Source of the DNA: Prorocentrum cordatum
Taxonomy: Eukaryota; Sar; Dinophyceae; Prorocentrales; Prorocentraceae
Length of the DNA: 64,000 nucleotides
Direction: 5' to 3'
Assembly: GCA_963575745.1 (NCBI GenBank)
Contig: CAUYUJ010008136.1
Span: 300,001 to 364,000 of the forward strand
Shown: positions 11,592-22,702 of the stretch, one piece after another
How the letters are laid out: each line of letters begins with the position of its first letter
Numbering within the stretch: position 1 is the first letter of the stretch
Made by a program: the position numbers and the translations under genes
The notes under the pieces: generated by a model
The model's database searches: none
Seen by the model: the letters and a program-made list of their open reading frames with translations, nothing else
What the model was told of the DNA's origin: nothing

Positions 11592-11721
11592 GGTGATCAC
11601 CGCCATGGAGAACCTGAAGTCCATCAACGCGCAGTGCGCCAAGCTCTCGAACCGCCTGAACATAGTCGAACAGCGCACGATCATCAACAAGAGCCAGATC
11701 AAGGATCGGGTGCTGCCAGAG
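7555..11721 (+). CDS. BTB/NPH3-like protein gene, partial, six exons seen
   Basis: Proposed exons are 7555-8226, 8415-8651, 8745-9044, 10468-10713, 11019-11408 and 11593-11721. All are multiples of three and all junctions are phase 0, giving 658 codons. Exon 1 reads through LEDFPGGADVFKQIVAM and NADNVLNLFEAAWLLE, which resembles the second half of a BTB/POZ domain as in plant NPH3-type proteins. Later exons are helical, with Trp, Leu and acidic residues (ENVGARLLLCLVELVEYVD; LCDLVENVLLEKFLSKPHC; FARQVIMRHLWYRHSGRYC), and the last visible exon is coiled-coil-like (TAMENLKSINAQCAKLSNRL). Such proteins often act as adaptors, for example in ubiquitin ligase complexes; that role is inference. The N-terminus and the C-terminal exon or exons are missing. 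The exon 3/4 boundary is the least certain. Confidence 0.7.
8227..8414 (+). other. Intron 1, GT-AG, introner-like
   Basis: 188 nt, phase 0, with GAG|GT at both junctions. It contains an inverted repeat: GTTCGGAGGTC at 8261-8271 against GACCTCCGAAC at 8371-8381, extending inward with few mismatches to ACGC/GCGCGG. A pyrimidine run (CTCTTTTTCT) precedes the acceptor. Confidence 0.7.
8652..8744 (+). other. Intron 2, GC-AG, introner-like
   Basis: 93 nt, phase 0, donor GAG|GC and acceptor CTTCTAG|GC. It carries a near-perfect 27-nt palindrome at 8686-8712 with core TCCGCGCGGACCTCCGA, the same core as intron 1. Confidence 0.65.
9227..9305. repeat. Paired TCCTGGGCCCAGGA palindromes and hairpin
   Basis: The 14-bp perfect palindrome TCCTGGGCCCAGGA occurs at 9227-9240 and 9292-9305. 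Just before the second copy, 9268-9298 can fold into a hairpin with a CCAGGAT/ATCCTGG stem continuing into GGCGTG-TTGA-CACGCC. Confidence 0.7.
9683..9891. repeat. Fold-back / MITE-like element in intron 3
   Basis: Left arm 9683-9744 (TCCCAGTTGGGGTCCGAGTA onward) is matched by the inverted right arm, about 9830-9891 (ending ACTCGGACCCCATCTGGGA), with about 60 bp per arm and only a few mismatches. The loop has several GATGCATCGG units. There is no coding content. It lies directly against a CCAAGAGGCC minisatellite. Confidence 0.8.
9893..10275. repeat. CCAAGAGGCC minisatellite
   Basis: Degenerate units built on CCAAGACGGCCCAAGAGGCC and CTCCAAGATGGC, period about 30 bp. A non-repeat, AT-richer piece interrupts it at about 10015-10085. 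Confidence 0.85.
10714..11018 (+). other. Intron 4, GC-AG, introner-like
   Basis: 305 nt, phase 0, GAG|GCC at both junctions. Near its 5' end ACCTCCAACG (about 10727) faces GTCGGAGGTTTT (about 10756), a short-spaced form of the same inverted repeat seen in introns 1-3. Confidence 0.65.
11409..11592 (+). other. Intron 5, GT-AG, made of GAC repeats
   Basis: 184 nt, phase 0, with GAG|GTG at both junctions. The body is a CGACGG/GAC microsatellite. Reading through it would encode an Asp/Arg-rich insert but shifts the frame, so an intron is favoured over a poly-Asp stretch. Confidence 0.6.
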
Positions 11722-12370
11722 GTGGCCCTGGCCCAAGGTGCCCTCCGCTTTCCCAGGGAGGCCTGGATGGCCTCGGGAGCGAGGACCAGAGGGCCCCCAG
11801 GGGTTTCAACATGGCGCGAAAAGTGGGGGTGCACCTTGGGCCAGGCTCACGTCCTGGCAGCCTCCGAAAGGACGCGATCAGCGCCATCGAGGCTGGCGCG
11901 AGGAGCAAGAAGCAGGAGTCTGGCAGCAGGCTTCGGCGCTGAGCGACCTCGCTCGCTGCCGCGCTCGCGTACGCGCCGCGCTGGCCTCGCGAGGGGGCGC
12001 CCCCTTACGTGGGTCTGCTGCCCCACCGCCGCGGACGGTGCGAAAAAAGAGAGGCAGCTCTGGAACAGCAGCAACGGTATTAGCCTTATCATCGTCATCG
12101 TCAGCATTATCGTCATCGTTAATGTCACCATCATCATCGGCGTCACCATCAGAAGTGCAAACATCATTGTCGTAACCGCCATCGTCATCATCACCCCCAC
12201 CATCATCATCCCTCCTGCTTTCAGTATTCCCCCAGATGACGAGAGGGAGGGAGGACGAGCAACGAGCAAGAGGAAGGAGAAGGAGCAGGAGGAGGAGGCG
12301 GAGGAGGAGGAGGAGGAGGAGGAGGAAGTGAATGTAAGCGGAATGGAGAGGAGAAGAGGGATGAGGAGGT
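11722..12370. other. No further exon recognised; simple repeats
   Basis: A GAG|GTGGCC donor-like junction at 11721/11722 suggests another intron. 12083-12215 is degenerate ATC/ATT repeat and 12281-12333 is (GAG)n. The continuing open frame to 12477 runs across these repeats and is not trusted. Confidence 0.5.
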
Positions 12371-13200
12371 GGACCTGTGTAAGCCCAAGACTCATCAACG
12401 ATGTTGTAATACATGCTCCCTCCGAGTTCCCTCATAGGTTCCTGCGATCATTTGTTTTCATTGCGGGAAGTGGCTGATTAGAAGACAACCGTCTGATAAT
12501 CCTCAGCCGTGCTAAAGCATAATTCCTGGGACGCCAACGCCGCGGATCAACACGTCGTTTGCTTCCAGAGAATCATCGATTGTGTCCGACCGCAATTCCT
12601 TGGACTTCAACACCGCGGATCAACGTGACTGCTGCATCCAGACAGTTTTCAACCGTACTAGAACACCGTTCCTGGTATGTGAACCATACGAATCCTTGAG
12701 ATCGCTTCAAACATTGACGACGGATGTGCGCGGCACAGATGCGAGAGCCACATTTTCAAGAACAACCGCCCTCCATCTTTGAAATCAGTGCAAGCTTGTA
12801 AGACGATTGCGTGCGGCGCTGAGGCGCGAGAGCCACATGTTGGAAAGGACCCGCCCTCCATAATCCGTGGGATTGCTGCACAACGTTCAAACGAATATTC
12901 GTGGTGCCAAGACGAGAGCCATTTCAAAAGGACCAGCCTTCCATCCTTGAAGTTATTGTAAGCTTTTAAGACGGATGTGCGCGGTGCTAAGGCGAGAGCC
13001 ACATTTTGAAGAGTAACCGCCCTTCATTTTTGAAACTGCTGGAAACATTCAAGACGAAGGTGCGCTGCGACAAGGCGAGAGCCATAGTTTGAGAACTGCC
13101 CGCCCTCCATCCGTGCAAGTGGCTTTCGCGTCGGGCTGCCGAGGAAGTCTCAGGCGAAACGCCCGGCCCGCCCTACCGAGACGTCTGGGGAGGAATTATT
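12371..13200. repeat. Composite dispersed repeat, copy 1
   Basis: The head is TGTAAGCCCAAGACTCATCA, then ACGATGTTGTAATA and TTCATTGCGGGAAGTG. The middle has degenerate units with GGGACxxCAACxCCGCGGATCAAC and, further on, GTGCGCGGCGCTAAGGCGAG with CCCGCCCTCCATCC. The tail is AGGCGAAACGCCCGGCCCGC, then CCTACCGAGACGTCT and GGGAGGAAT. The same order recurs at 13311-14036 and 46148-46832. No protein is evident. Confidence 0.8.
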
Positions 13201-13211
13201 CTTAATGAAAA

Positions 13212-13310
13212 GGGGAGGAGGAGGAGGAGGAGGAGGAGGAGGAGGAGGAGGAGGAGGAGGAGGAGGAGGAGGAGGAGGAGGAGGAGGAGGAGGAGGAGGA
13301 GGAGGAGGAC
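13212..13310. repeat. (GGA)n microsatellite
   Basis: About 95 bp of pure GGA between copies 1 and 2 of the composite repeat. Confidence 0.95.
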
Positions 13311-14036
13311 CAGTGTAAACCCAAAGCGCATCAATGATGTTGCAATAAAAGGTCCCTACAACTATTTGCTTTCATTGCGGGAAGTGCCCCATTGGAAGTC
13401 AGTTGTTTAAGAATCCCCAATCGCGCCCAAACGCAAGAAGTTCTGGTTTCAATGCCCCGAATCAACCTGAATGTTGCGTCCGGACAGTCCTAAATTTTGC
13501 CAGAAACCATTGCTGGGACACGGCGACTCAGCGTGACTGTGCGTGCTGGCCACCCTAAATCGTGCCTGAAGACAATTCTTGGGACTTCATCCGTGCGAGC
13601 CCTTATAGTTGTTGCAAACGTTGAGGGCGAATGTGCGTGGCGCAGATGCGAGATCCACATTTTTAAAAAGGAGCCGCCCTCCTCTTTTTAAACGGTTGCG
13701 AACTTCCAAGACGAATGTGCGCGGCGTTAAGGCGAGAGCCACATTTTGAAAAGTAACCGCCTTCCATCGTTGAGACCTTTGCAGTTTTTTTCGGCGAAAG
13801 TGCGCGGCGCCAAGGCGAGATCAACAGTTTGAAGAGGACCTGTCCTCCGTCCTCGAAGCCTTTGCATTTTTTCACACGAACATGCGCGGTACGAAGGCGA
13901 GCGCCACATTTTTGAAAGGACCCGCCCTCCATCCGTGAAGCTGGTGAATCTATTCCAGGACCATAGTTGGCGAGAAAGTGGCAGGCGAAACGCCCAGCCC
14001 GCCCTACCGACACGTCTAGGGGTGCGCCAGGGAGGA
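13311..14036. repeat. Composite dispersed repeat, copy 2
   Basis: Begins GTGTAAACCCAAAGCGCATC and TTCATTGCGGGAAGTGCCCC. It continues with AGCCACATTTTGAAAAG-type internal units and ends with CAGGCGAAACGCCCAGCCCG, CCTACCGACACGTCT and GGGAGGAAT. Same polarity as copies 1 and 3. Confidence 0.8.
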
Positions 14037-14044
14037 ATCACGGC

Positions 14045-14839
14045 ATGGAGAAGGTTGTCGAAGTAAGAGACCTGGCATTGGAGAAAGATGCAGGCCCGCG
14101 CGAGGGCCCGTCTGCTCCTCAGACTTTCAGAGGCCCGTGTGCTCTTACAAGCTCATCACTCAGCTCAAAAAGTGGGACCCCCAGCCACGAGAAGTGCTGG
14201 CCCTTGCCCTGGGGGCACGTGGTTATACACTGCGTGAAAACAGTCAGGGGCCACCATTGGACATGTCTCTGCGGTCATCATTTTGACAGCAACTAGGTAC
14301 GTAGTAATGGCTCTGGCTTCCGTCCCAGAAGTGTCTCAAGGCCGAGGTCGAATGACCAAGGTGATCAGAAGGGTCGAGGCAAGGGGAAGAGTGATGGACC
14401 GATTCGGTCACGCCAAGTGCGTGTATTTATTGCCAAGGTTATGCAAACTACGAGAGGAGAGACTGCACAACTTCAGCCTTGGCAAGTCCATTGGTTCCAG
14501 GAGCCACAAGCACCGCAGGACGTTGAAGCGGTGAAGGATTTCAAAACGAAAGTAATGCCAAAATTCACCAGGTTGGCTTCACTCGCCATTGCCGCCAAGG
14601 AGGCGGGCAGAATTGCAGAAGCCACATCGTTGGAGATCAGCATTCCCAAGTACATGATTCAGGTCTCAGCCCAGTTCGGCCAGTTGCGTGCCCGCAAGGG
14701 TCAGATCTCCGAGAGTTTTGTTTTGGATTCGACGCCCCACAACCAAGCAAACAGTGCGCAGACAAATGCGACTGGAACCCCTGCCAGCTGTGCCGCAACG
14801 CCGCAAGTGGGCGGACTCCTGAAAGGCGGGCACGTATGA
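14045..14839 (+). pseudogene. ORF1-like zinc-ribbon protein of a LINE, one in-frame stop
   Basis: One frame runs from ATG 14045 to the stop at 14837-14839 except for a single TAG at 14294-14296. Before the stop lies a Cys/His-containing segment with VKTVRGHHWTCLCGHHFDSN. After it is a basic Gly/Arg/Ser linker and then a helical region (DFKTKVMPKFTRLASLAIAA). This order, a zinc-ribbon-like unit, basic linker and helix, fits the gag-like first ORF of dinoflagellate LINEs, which binds element RNA. The assignment rests on pattern only. It lies directly after copy 2 of the composite repeat and upstream of the other LINE pieces. Confidence 0.4.
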
Positions 14840-15494
14840 ACCCGAAAGGGAGAGAAAGGCGGAGGACAGAGACTCGCACGCAAGGCACCCGCCCAGAGGC
14901 ACAACACATCACCAGCACCACTGCGAGAGAAGAAACCGAGCGCGAGACACCACCTGGCTCCGCCAAGTGGCAGGGATAAACGTCTTGCACTTGGCAAACG
15001 CAAAGCGAAGCCATACCCTGAGCCAGAAAGACGGAGTTCCACACCATGCGTCGTCGGAACAACATTGACGAGGGGCCGACACCTTCCCGCTGGCAGAAAC
15101 ATTTAGAGAATCCGAGGAGAGTTCGCCAGCTTAGGATGAGGGCCGAAGACAAACGTATAAACCATCCTGTGCCTGGGAGCGGACTAGATGGCCCTCGTGG
15201 TCTGTTTCGCCCACTGCCGCTTCCGCCACCAGCCGCTATCAAAAGAGACTTACAACTTTCTGGGGCAGGGCTGGGCGGCGCTCGCGGTTTGTTTCGTCCG
15301 CTACCACGTTCGCCACCGGCCTGCCCGACCGCTGACGTCGAAGAAACTGTGGGATGCCTCGCGCCATGGCGAGGACAAGCAGAGGAGCGAGGGGGACAGG
15401 ACGTACAGGCAGCCAGTCCCACGGCGCCGCGGAAACAGCGATCAAAACGAGGAAGGAGTCAGGCCTGGGAACCCAGTGGCCGTGAGAAAATGGG
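14840..15494. other. No gene recognised; short tandem duplication
   Basis: A piece of about 50 bp (GGTCTGTTTCGCCCACTGCC with GCCACCAGCC) at about 15188-15240 is repeated at about 15275-15325. Open frames here are short and mutually overlapping. Confidence 0.4.
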
Positions 15495-16307
15495 TCAAAC
15501 TGAGCTCCCCGAACTGGCGTCCAACACGCTTGCTTGTAATCTAGTTTGACGTGGGAGGTAGAACCTAGGAATCGCCGCAGTGCCTGCCTGGTTCGTGAAA
15601 GAGAGTGGGGGCACCTCCCGAAGGCGCAGCGCCGCTGCCACTCTGACCAGAAACGGGGTCCGAGGGAGATGGGCCTGGTGTAGCCTGCGGGGCCTGACTG
15701 TCCTCGCTCGGCGGTCCAAGGCGGGCGCGACCGGAGGCAGGGCGAGCAAGGCCAGCGGCTGAACCCTCGAGCAATCTTCCGTCGGCATCAGAAGGCCCAG
15801 CACAAAGTTCTGGCACCGGCGGTCTAGCATCGCCCTCCAAACGAGGGGGTCCAGATGCCTCCGCGAAATGGTCAGAAGCCTGAGAAGAGGAGGGGCAGGC
15901 TGCGAGATAATGCCATTGCCGGAAAGTTCACATAATGCACTTACGTCAACCGTTACGTGGCGTCTGCGGGGATTAGGATGGATGCCCTTGCACAGCTCGC
16001 ACCAATGATTGTCAGCATTCCTGGTGTGGCGGCCTGAACACTGCCTGTCTAGACCATGAATGCGAGCTCCCGTGCTGTGAAACCTGCATTTGTTCTGCAT
16101 AAGCAGATGGCTACCATCGTCGCAGGGATAATCGATGACCGTGTGGCCAGGCTCACACTTCACACCCTCATCAGGCTTGCTTTTCCCTGAACAGTGGCCT
16201 AGCGCAGGCTCAACATATTGATTACATCCTACCAGACGCGCTCCGCAGCGCCGAAATCCGGACCATCCGATCCAATCGTGATGCTGATCGTGGGGCAGCT
16301 TAGGCAC
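15495..16307 (-). CDS. Unassigned minus-strand ORF, doubtful
   Basis: A 270-codon frame. Its first third has scattered Cys and His (for example HTVIDYPCDDGSHLLMQNKC and the later WCELC). The second half turns into Arg/Leu/Pro-rich sequence typical of the wrong frame in GC-rich DNA. I do not recognise the family. It may be a decayed zinc-binding fragment or chance; a plus-strand frame at 16218-16478 overlaps it. Confidence 0.15.
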   Translation of the reverse strand: MPKLPHDQHHDWIGWSGFRRCGARLVGCNQYVEPALGHCSGKSKPDEGVKCEPGHTVIDYPCDDGSHLLMQNKCRFHSTGARIHGLDRQCSGRHTRNADNHWCELCKGIHPNPRRRHVTVDVSALCELSGNGIISQPAPPLLRLLTISRRHLDPLVWRAMLDRRCQNFVLGLLMPTEDCSRVQPLALLALPPVAPALDRRARTVRPRRLHQAHLPRTPFLVRVAAALRLREVPPLSFTNQAGTAAIPRFYLPRQTRLQASVLDASSGSSV

Positions 16308-16523
16308 ATCCGTGGGGACCCCAGGGCAAGAGAGAGATCAAGCCTCGGCCATTCCAACAACAGTTTGGCTGCGAGCATGCAGATTGCGCGGGCAAAGACA
16401 ACTTTCTTGTCAACCTTTCCCAATGCCGCAGCCCTGATGGCCGAGGAAGAGATGGGATCCGTGTACGCGCCGGACTAATTTCATTCGCGCATCCAGGAGG
16501 TCAGGCTGTTCGAGCAGTGCGAC

Positions 16524-17637
16524 ATGGTGAATGGCGGCGACGATCCCATGGCCGACGCCGCGTGGAAACGGCCGCACTTTGGCTCCACATGGGCTGGTGT
16601 GGCGGCACCACGACGCGCTCCAGCGGTGGCGGCCGCCCGCTTGCCAGCAGGCGCGCCGATCGGCGCCGGGCCAGGCCCGCCAGCTGCCGTGGCAGGCCCG
16701 GTACCCAGGGCGTCAGTGGCACCGGTGGCGCCCAAGCCGTTGGCCGTGCCGCCCCCGCCGCCGCCGCCGCGGGGCGCAGCCGTCGCCGCCGCCGCCGCGA
16801 GAGGACGTGGCCAACATCATCAGACATCGAGATCATCGCGTCGCGTCGATCATCGCCATGATGCAGGGGATCATCACCGAGGTCAACTCGACCAGCAGCG
16901 TTCTCATGCAGCTTGGCCAGCTCGCCATGGCGATGCAGGGCGCTGCCATCGGTCCCGCCAGCGCAGGCGCGAGTGCGGCGGCGGCTCAGCGGCAGGGGCC
17001 GTAGCTCAGCCGCTGGGGTTTCCGGCCGCGGCAGCTCCGGCCCCGCAGCTGCCGTCGGGGCTCGCAGGGGCAGGGCCGCGTCCGCTGTTGAATTTGCCGG
17101 CCTCGGCCGCAGCGGCCAGCGCCGACCTCCCAGTGCCGAGAAGCGGGAACGAGAGCGAGCCCTGCGACGGGCCAGCTCGCGGCAGCGTTGCAGGCCTTGG
17201 GCGTGCAGGTCGCCCCGCCGCCTCGCGGGTGTGGTCAGAAGTCGCTGCGGCAGAGGTCGCCGACGCCGCCTCCGGCCCAACTCGATCCTCCCGCGACGCC
17301 GATGGAGCCGAATATGCACAGTTCACGTGCCGCGCCAAGCACCGTCTAGCCAGAGCGAGTCCAGAAGGGCATGAGGGGGGCTATGGCGTCAGGGGCAGTC
17401 GACAAGCCAGTGGGCCCCCCCGACGCTGGCGAGCAGATCGAGACGGTTCCAGCTCCTCCGCTCTTCAGCGACATATCGCCAATGCAGCCAGTCAGCCCGG
17501 GAGACCCGAACGAGGAGGGCGCCTCGCCGGCAGGGCCCCGAGCACTTGACGCGGAAATAGGCGTTGCATCAAGCCCCCAGTCCCAGTTGCCCAGCTGCCA
17601 GACTGCGAGGGCGATTGCCGAAGAAGAAGAAGAATAA
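16524..17637 (+). pseudogene. Frameshifted Pro/Ala-rich gag-like ORF
   Basis: Coding character moves between three frames. It starts MVNGGDDPMADAAWKRPHFG, continues in another frame with the helix IIAMMQGIITEVNSTSSVLM near 16850-16920, then a Gln/Pro-rich stretch (TGQLAAALQALGVQVAPPPR near 17170) ending at a stop at about 17350, then an acidic tail to 17637. Such a mix fits a structural first ORF of a retroelement broken by indels, perhaps of the LINE whose endonuclease and RT lie downstream. No catalytic domain is seen. Confidence 0.3.
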
Positions 17638-19718
17638 GAAGAAGCCTGCAGGGCTGCGCGGGCGGAACCAGAGGGCGACGAAGTTCCGAGCCCGCCGCGC
17701 AAGACCCCGAGGCCTGCGATCACTTGGGGGGGAAGGCCAGCGGCTTGGCCGTGGGCGGCCAGCCCGTCAAAGGTTTCGAGCCTCCTCCTCTTCTAGCCCC
17801 ACCTCATTGCATGCGTCGGCATCTTATTCACCTCTCGCCCCCCCCCGTCTCGGTTTTTGCCTTGGGGCGCCAGGTGCGCGCGCGCTTGGGCCTGCGAGGC
17901 TGGGGCAGGGCTACTCCGCGAGGGCCCGCGTTGTGCGGGGCCACCCTTCTCGCCGGCCGGGGCCTAGCGCTATGGGGGGGGCCTCGCCCCCCAATCTTGC
18001 CTCCCGCGTGTCCTGGCGAGGCTCGCTGAGCGGGGGTGGGGGTGCGTCGAGGTGGGGTGGGGGGGGGGGGTGGGGGGGGGCAAGCGGCCAAGAGTTGTCA
18101 GGCGCGCCAGATGCCAGCGCTGGAGGCGCAGACTGTTCGCCGCCCTCAGCCCCGGCCTTCTTGGTAGCCCAGCCACTAGAGCCATGCCAGGGACAAGGAA
18201 CATTGCCTTTTCTCCTTTCACATCACCCCCCTTAGTTTGGCCTCGAGATAGGGCCCGCTGTGTCACTTGGGGTGCAATAGACCGCGTCTCGACGAAATCT
18301 GGGCATAGCTGAGGCCGCCAATTGATGTGGACTGGTCCGGCGGCACTCCTCGTCCCATTTTGACGAGGTTTGGGCAGCTTTTTTGGGGGGGTATTAGCTG
18401 GGGGTATTATTTGATCTTGCAGATGCTTTCGGATCCATGACAAACCAGCCGCCGGGCCCGACCTGGCAGTGGCGCGCCGGTTCCCGCTCGATTTTGAGCT
18501 GCAAGATCCCCGGGGCCTAGCGCCGCTGCCCGGCCACTTTCTGGTTGCGCAGTCTGCCCCTGGCGTCGGAACAATGACTGGCGCGAGGAGTGCCGAGCTC
18601 GCGACTTTGGAACTACGTGGCCTTTGTTTCAGCAGCTCTTTCCGTTTTGCCCATTGGCTACGATTTGACAAAACAGGTGCCGCCTGTAAACGGCCGCAGC
18701 AGTTCCCAGAGTCTGTCGAGCGGACAGGGTCAGGTCACGCGATGTCCGACTCGCGCCCTGTCAGCCGCATTGTCACCGCCGTGTGCGACAGCGGCCTTGA
18801 TTTTCAACCTTCAAGCAGAAGATGCACCCATCTGCAGCAAGGTAGGTTGGGGAGGGGAGGGTCTATCTAGTATCAGGAGGGATGGGATTGATACGACGGC
18901 GGCGCGCACTTGTTTCGTAGCAGGACAGGTACGTCTAGCGCCAATCATTTTTGACGAGTCGGCCCCCTTGTTCAATTTGTTTATCAGGCGGCGGTGCTGC
19001 CTCTCAGCGGCTGGACACACATGCTGGCCGCGCCACTTCCAACCCTTCTTTTTCGCAGCATGTCTGTTCGCGAGGGTCTCTTCCCATTTCCGCGCATGTC
19101 CTCGACCGTGCAGCCGCGCCTTGCGTTTCGGAACTACCCTCTGGTAGCGGCGCTTCTTGTGGTCCCAGTGCCACTTCCAACGCCCCGTGCATCCGCTGCC
19201 CGTTCCCAGCCCTCAGGTCTGCGCATCAAGTTGTCGCAGAACAGGGGGGCCCGCCGCGTGAGATTTCCACCGGTAGTTTGCCGGATTTTCCCGTTGGGGC
19301 TGCTCTGGCCCTTCAGCTCTGCCCCCCGCGCCAGGGCCGCATTTTTTTCGGGCGGCTCCCTGGGGCGCGGGGGGGGCGGGGCGGCGGCTTGGGCGCTCGT
19401 CTTAGTGCTCGCTGATTCCCAAGGGTTGTTCTATGCAAGCAGGTGGGGCGGCTGCGTGCAGGAGGCATTCCGCGCTCCGGCGCGATCTACCGACCTCGGC
19501 AGCGCGGATATTTAATGCGTTGATTCATTGGGCGATTCTATTTCTGCTGTCTCTCAGCCCTGATCTTAAGATCTGTCGAACGTAATTCCATGAATGCGGT
19601 CGACGCGATTGTTTGAACATCCTCGCCTCCGCGCGCGGATCCGCTTGCGCGCGCGGCGTGCTGGGGCCCGATCGAGGCTCGGGGATTACCGGCTGAAGGG
19701 GGCGCTCTGGGCACCCTG
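17638..19718. other. No gene recognised
   Basis: GC-rich sequence with a G-run cluster at 18055-18080 and pyrimidine tracts. A 233-codon minus-strand frame (17970-18671) has a basic start but no recognisable domain and is taken as a shadow. Part may be the decayed 5' part of the LINE ORF2. Confidence 0.35.
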
Positions 19719-19949
19719 GTGGACTGGATGGCCCGCGAATCGCATAGGACAGGCTGGCGCCCGCAGCTTTATCTGGCTTCCTTGTGGAGGCCTCTTGCGA
19801 CCGGGGGGCCGAATCCACTTTCCCCGCTCTCGAGTGACAACCGTGCCTTTCAAGTGCCTCCGCGCACTGCGAGTCTCGAAGGCTTGGTTGCTGGTTTGCC
19901 TGGCGGAGTGCCTGAGTCGGGCAGCAAGTTCGGACTGGGCCTGAAGGCA

Positions 19950-21465
19950 GTGCAATGCAGTTCCAGATCCACCTCCACTCGCCTATCTTGGGGCAATGAA
20001 GACATGGGGCGCCGTGCCCGCGACGAAGCCATCCATTCCCAGGTGCCGGACGGAAAGCCCGCAATGTGGCCGTTCAAGAAGCCCGCGACCCTGCTGGAAT
20101 TCGCGTCTCCGTCCGGCGGTTTCTGGGCGTTGCCCCCTGGGGCCGCGCCCGGCGGCCCGGCGGTGAAGATTTGGGTGAATTTGGCCTGTCCCAACGGAGC
20201 CGGGGGTGCCGAGCCAATGCGGTTCACCAAGGCTGACGTTCAGGCCCTGCGCGCTCGCGGAAGCATCATTGTTGCCAGGATAGCCTCGAAATGCCCTGAC
20301 GTCGCTGCGGTCTCGGCCCACGCCCCCCGCTCCGAATGCCCTCTCGCCAAATGTGCGCGATTCTGCCGTGAATTCGGGGCCATTCTTGAGACGTTTCAGC
20401 CACAGTTGGTCATCGTTGATGCCGGCGCGCGCTTAGCTTCCGCCACCTCCAGTTCGGTCGGAGCAGCAGGCATGGCGCAGAAGCAAGGGGAGCAGGGGAA
20501 TGAGCTCTATTGGTTCGCGCTGGAGCACGAGCTCATCTCCGTGAACGCGATGTTTGTCACGTCCGAGTCAGGGCGTGCATGTCAGTGCCCCAGGGGGCGC
20601 AGGCACAGGATTAATTGCATTCTCTCGGCGTCTGAGTGGACGGCTCGAATGCAGGGGTCACATGCCTTGGCGAAGTTTGGCGATCTCATGTCTGCCAAGG
20701 ACTATCCCCCCTTGTTTGCGAGTTCAAGTGGTCTTCGGGCACCGTCCCCGAACGACGCTCTTCGATGCCCCGTTTGGACCCCCAAAAGCTTCGGGGCCCC
20801 CAACTTCTCGAACTTCTCGCCGACTTTGAGGCCCGCCCAGGAAACTTCGAGCCCATTCCTTGGGGGTCTGACCTCAACGCTCACTTTTGGGGCATTTCCG
20901 CCAACGTTCGCGACGCTGCAGCGGAGATCTTCAAGTTTCCCATATGGGGCCCCTGGGAGGGAGTACGTGTCTACGAGAGCTCTCGACCCCGCCACTTGGC
21001 GTGGGGGTGTCGTCAGGGCCCTGCGCGCAAGATCGCGTTGTTCCAAGGGGCCCCCATCAGCCCTGGCCCACTTCTGCGGTCGGGTCGTGGCGGGTGATCC
21101 AAGGGCAGCCTACGAGACCAGGTTCCACGAGCCTGAGAGACAGGTTGTCCTCCCCTTGTTTGTGATCGCAAGACAGGGCCTGCAGCTCGGGAGCGCAGCC
21201 GACAAGGCTGTAGCTCGGCCTTCCATTCGTGCTCGCGGATTTTCTCATCAAGTCTCGCACGGTGCTCGCTGACGTGCTAGAACGGGACCGCACCGCTCAC
21301 TTAGAGACGATCGCAGAACGCATTCTTGTTTCAGTCGACGCACGCGTGCCGAAAGATGAGTGGAAAAGGGGGGGCCAATCGGCCCCTGGCGCGTGGGTAG
21401 CGTTCGGGGGAGGGATCGGGGCAAGCTGTGCTTCCCTTCGTGGAAGATCCCGGGCCTCCCCCTAG
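19950..21465 (+). pseudogene. LINE AP-endonuclease-like domain, degenerate
   Basis: The frame open from 19719 to 21272 contains, in order, a VSAHAPRSECPLAKCARFCR block (strand with SAHAP), VIVDAGARLA (20409-20438; compare GDFNARLG in active enzymes), NELYWFALEHELISVNAMF, and GRRHRINCIL (about 20596-20624; compare HRIDYIL). These match the second half of exonuclease-endonuclease-phosphatase domains that nick target DNA for LINE insertion. Catalytic Asp of HRID is Asn and the GDFN motif is lost, so the domain is dead. After 21229 another frame carries SRTVLADVLERDRTAHLETI, the usual helical linker towards the RT. The upstream limit is uncertain. Confidence 0.65.
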
Positions 21466-21835
21466 CACTCCCGTGCCGGTTGATATTTGCAAGTGTTTGC
21501 CTTGGAGTCCCACGGATAAGACCCGCGCATGCTTTTTTCCTTCCCTGGGCGGGCCCCTCTCCCCAGCCCTGCGCTGATTGGACTGAACCCCTGGTTGTGC
21601 CTGGGACCTCGCGGCGGATGCCCTCTTTGCTGTGTCCTTACCTTGGTGGCCGCTCACCCCCTTGCGGTCGTGCATCATGTTTTGCCCTCCCCCTGGTTGG
21701 CCCGAGACGTGTTAGTTTGTTATGTCGCATGCACCCCGCGCTGTTGATCCACGAAGTGGGCCGCGCGAAAAGGTTGGTGAAGGGCGGGCAGGGTTGCCCG
21801 CAATTCACCGACTGCGCTCCGACGTTCGATTTATT

Positions 21836-22641
21836 CCCTACCTGGGCTCTGCCTAGAAGGGTTCTTACCCTGTATGCTTAAAGGGCCGGGCAGTGCTCCC
21901 CGCCCCGGGCGGTTCCCCCAGGATCCGCCCCGCGGTTCCCCCAGTTGCGTTCCCTTAGCTTAGCGTTGCTTATCTCATCTGAGCTTAGCTTATCTCATCT
22001 TAGCTTAGCTTAGCTTCATCTTAGCTTCGCTTAGCTGTAGCTTATCTTAGCTTAGCGTAGCATAGCATAGCGCAGTATATCATACCACACCATATCATAG
22101 CATATCATATCATAGCGCAGCATAGCACAGCATATCATAGCATAGCGCAGCATAACATAGCATACCATAGCCTAGCATAACATAGCGCAGCCTAGCGTAT
22201 CATAACATAGCGCAACATAGCGCAGCATAGCATAGCATAGCATAGCATAGCATAGCACATCATAGTGCAGCATATCATATCATATCATATCATAACATAG
22301 CAGCAAAGCAAAGGTAAAGCAACAGCAGCAACAGCAAAGCAAAGCACAAGCATCGAACAGCAAATCAAAGCAATAACAAAAGCAAAAGCAAAAGCAAAAG
22401 CAAAGCAAAGGAAAGGCAAAGCAATAACAATGTGCAACAGTACGATCAGAGAGCCCACCCGGTGAGCGAATGCAAAAACATGCGTGTATCTGCGAAGGCA
22501 AAACAGCAGCAAAACCAAGCAAAAGCAAAAGCAAAAGCAAGCGCAAGCAAAGGCAACTACGACGATGAGGAGAAGGAGGAGGACGGCGTTTACCGTTACT
22601 ACTAATGCTGCTTCCCTAGGGGCTCCAAGTCCTAGGTAGGG
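21836..22641. repeat. TIR element with AGCTT/CATAG/GCAAAA satellites, copy 1
   Basis: Left end CCCTACCTGGG (21836-21846), right end CCTAGGTAGGG (22631-22641), inverted with one mismatch. Next to the left end is CTCTGCCTAGAAGGGTTCTT and CGGGCGGTTCCCCCAG; next to the right end is TTACTACTAATGCTGCTT. The inside is an AGCTTAGCTT array that turns into CATAGCATAG and then GCAAAA repeats. A sister copy is at 49327-50237. It lies between the endonuclease and RT parts of a LINE relic and so looks like a nested insertion. Confidence 0.75.
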
Positions 22642-22702
22642 TCGCACTGGGGTAATTTTGCGCCCTGGGAGCTCCAGGACACCAGCCTAAAGATATCCTC
22701 TG

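Noticed and set aside
17970-18671. 233-codon minus-strand frame
   Set aside because: Ends in translated G/C-run sequence and has no recognisable motif; probably chance.
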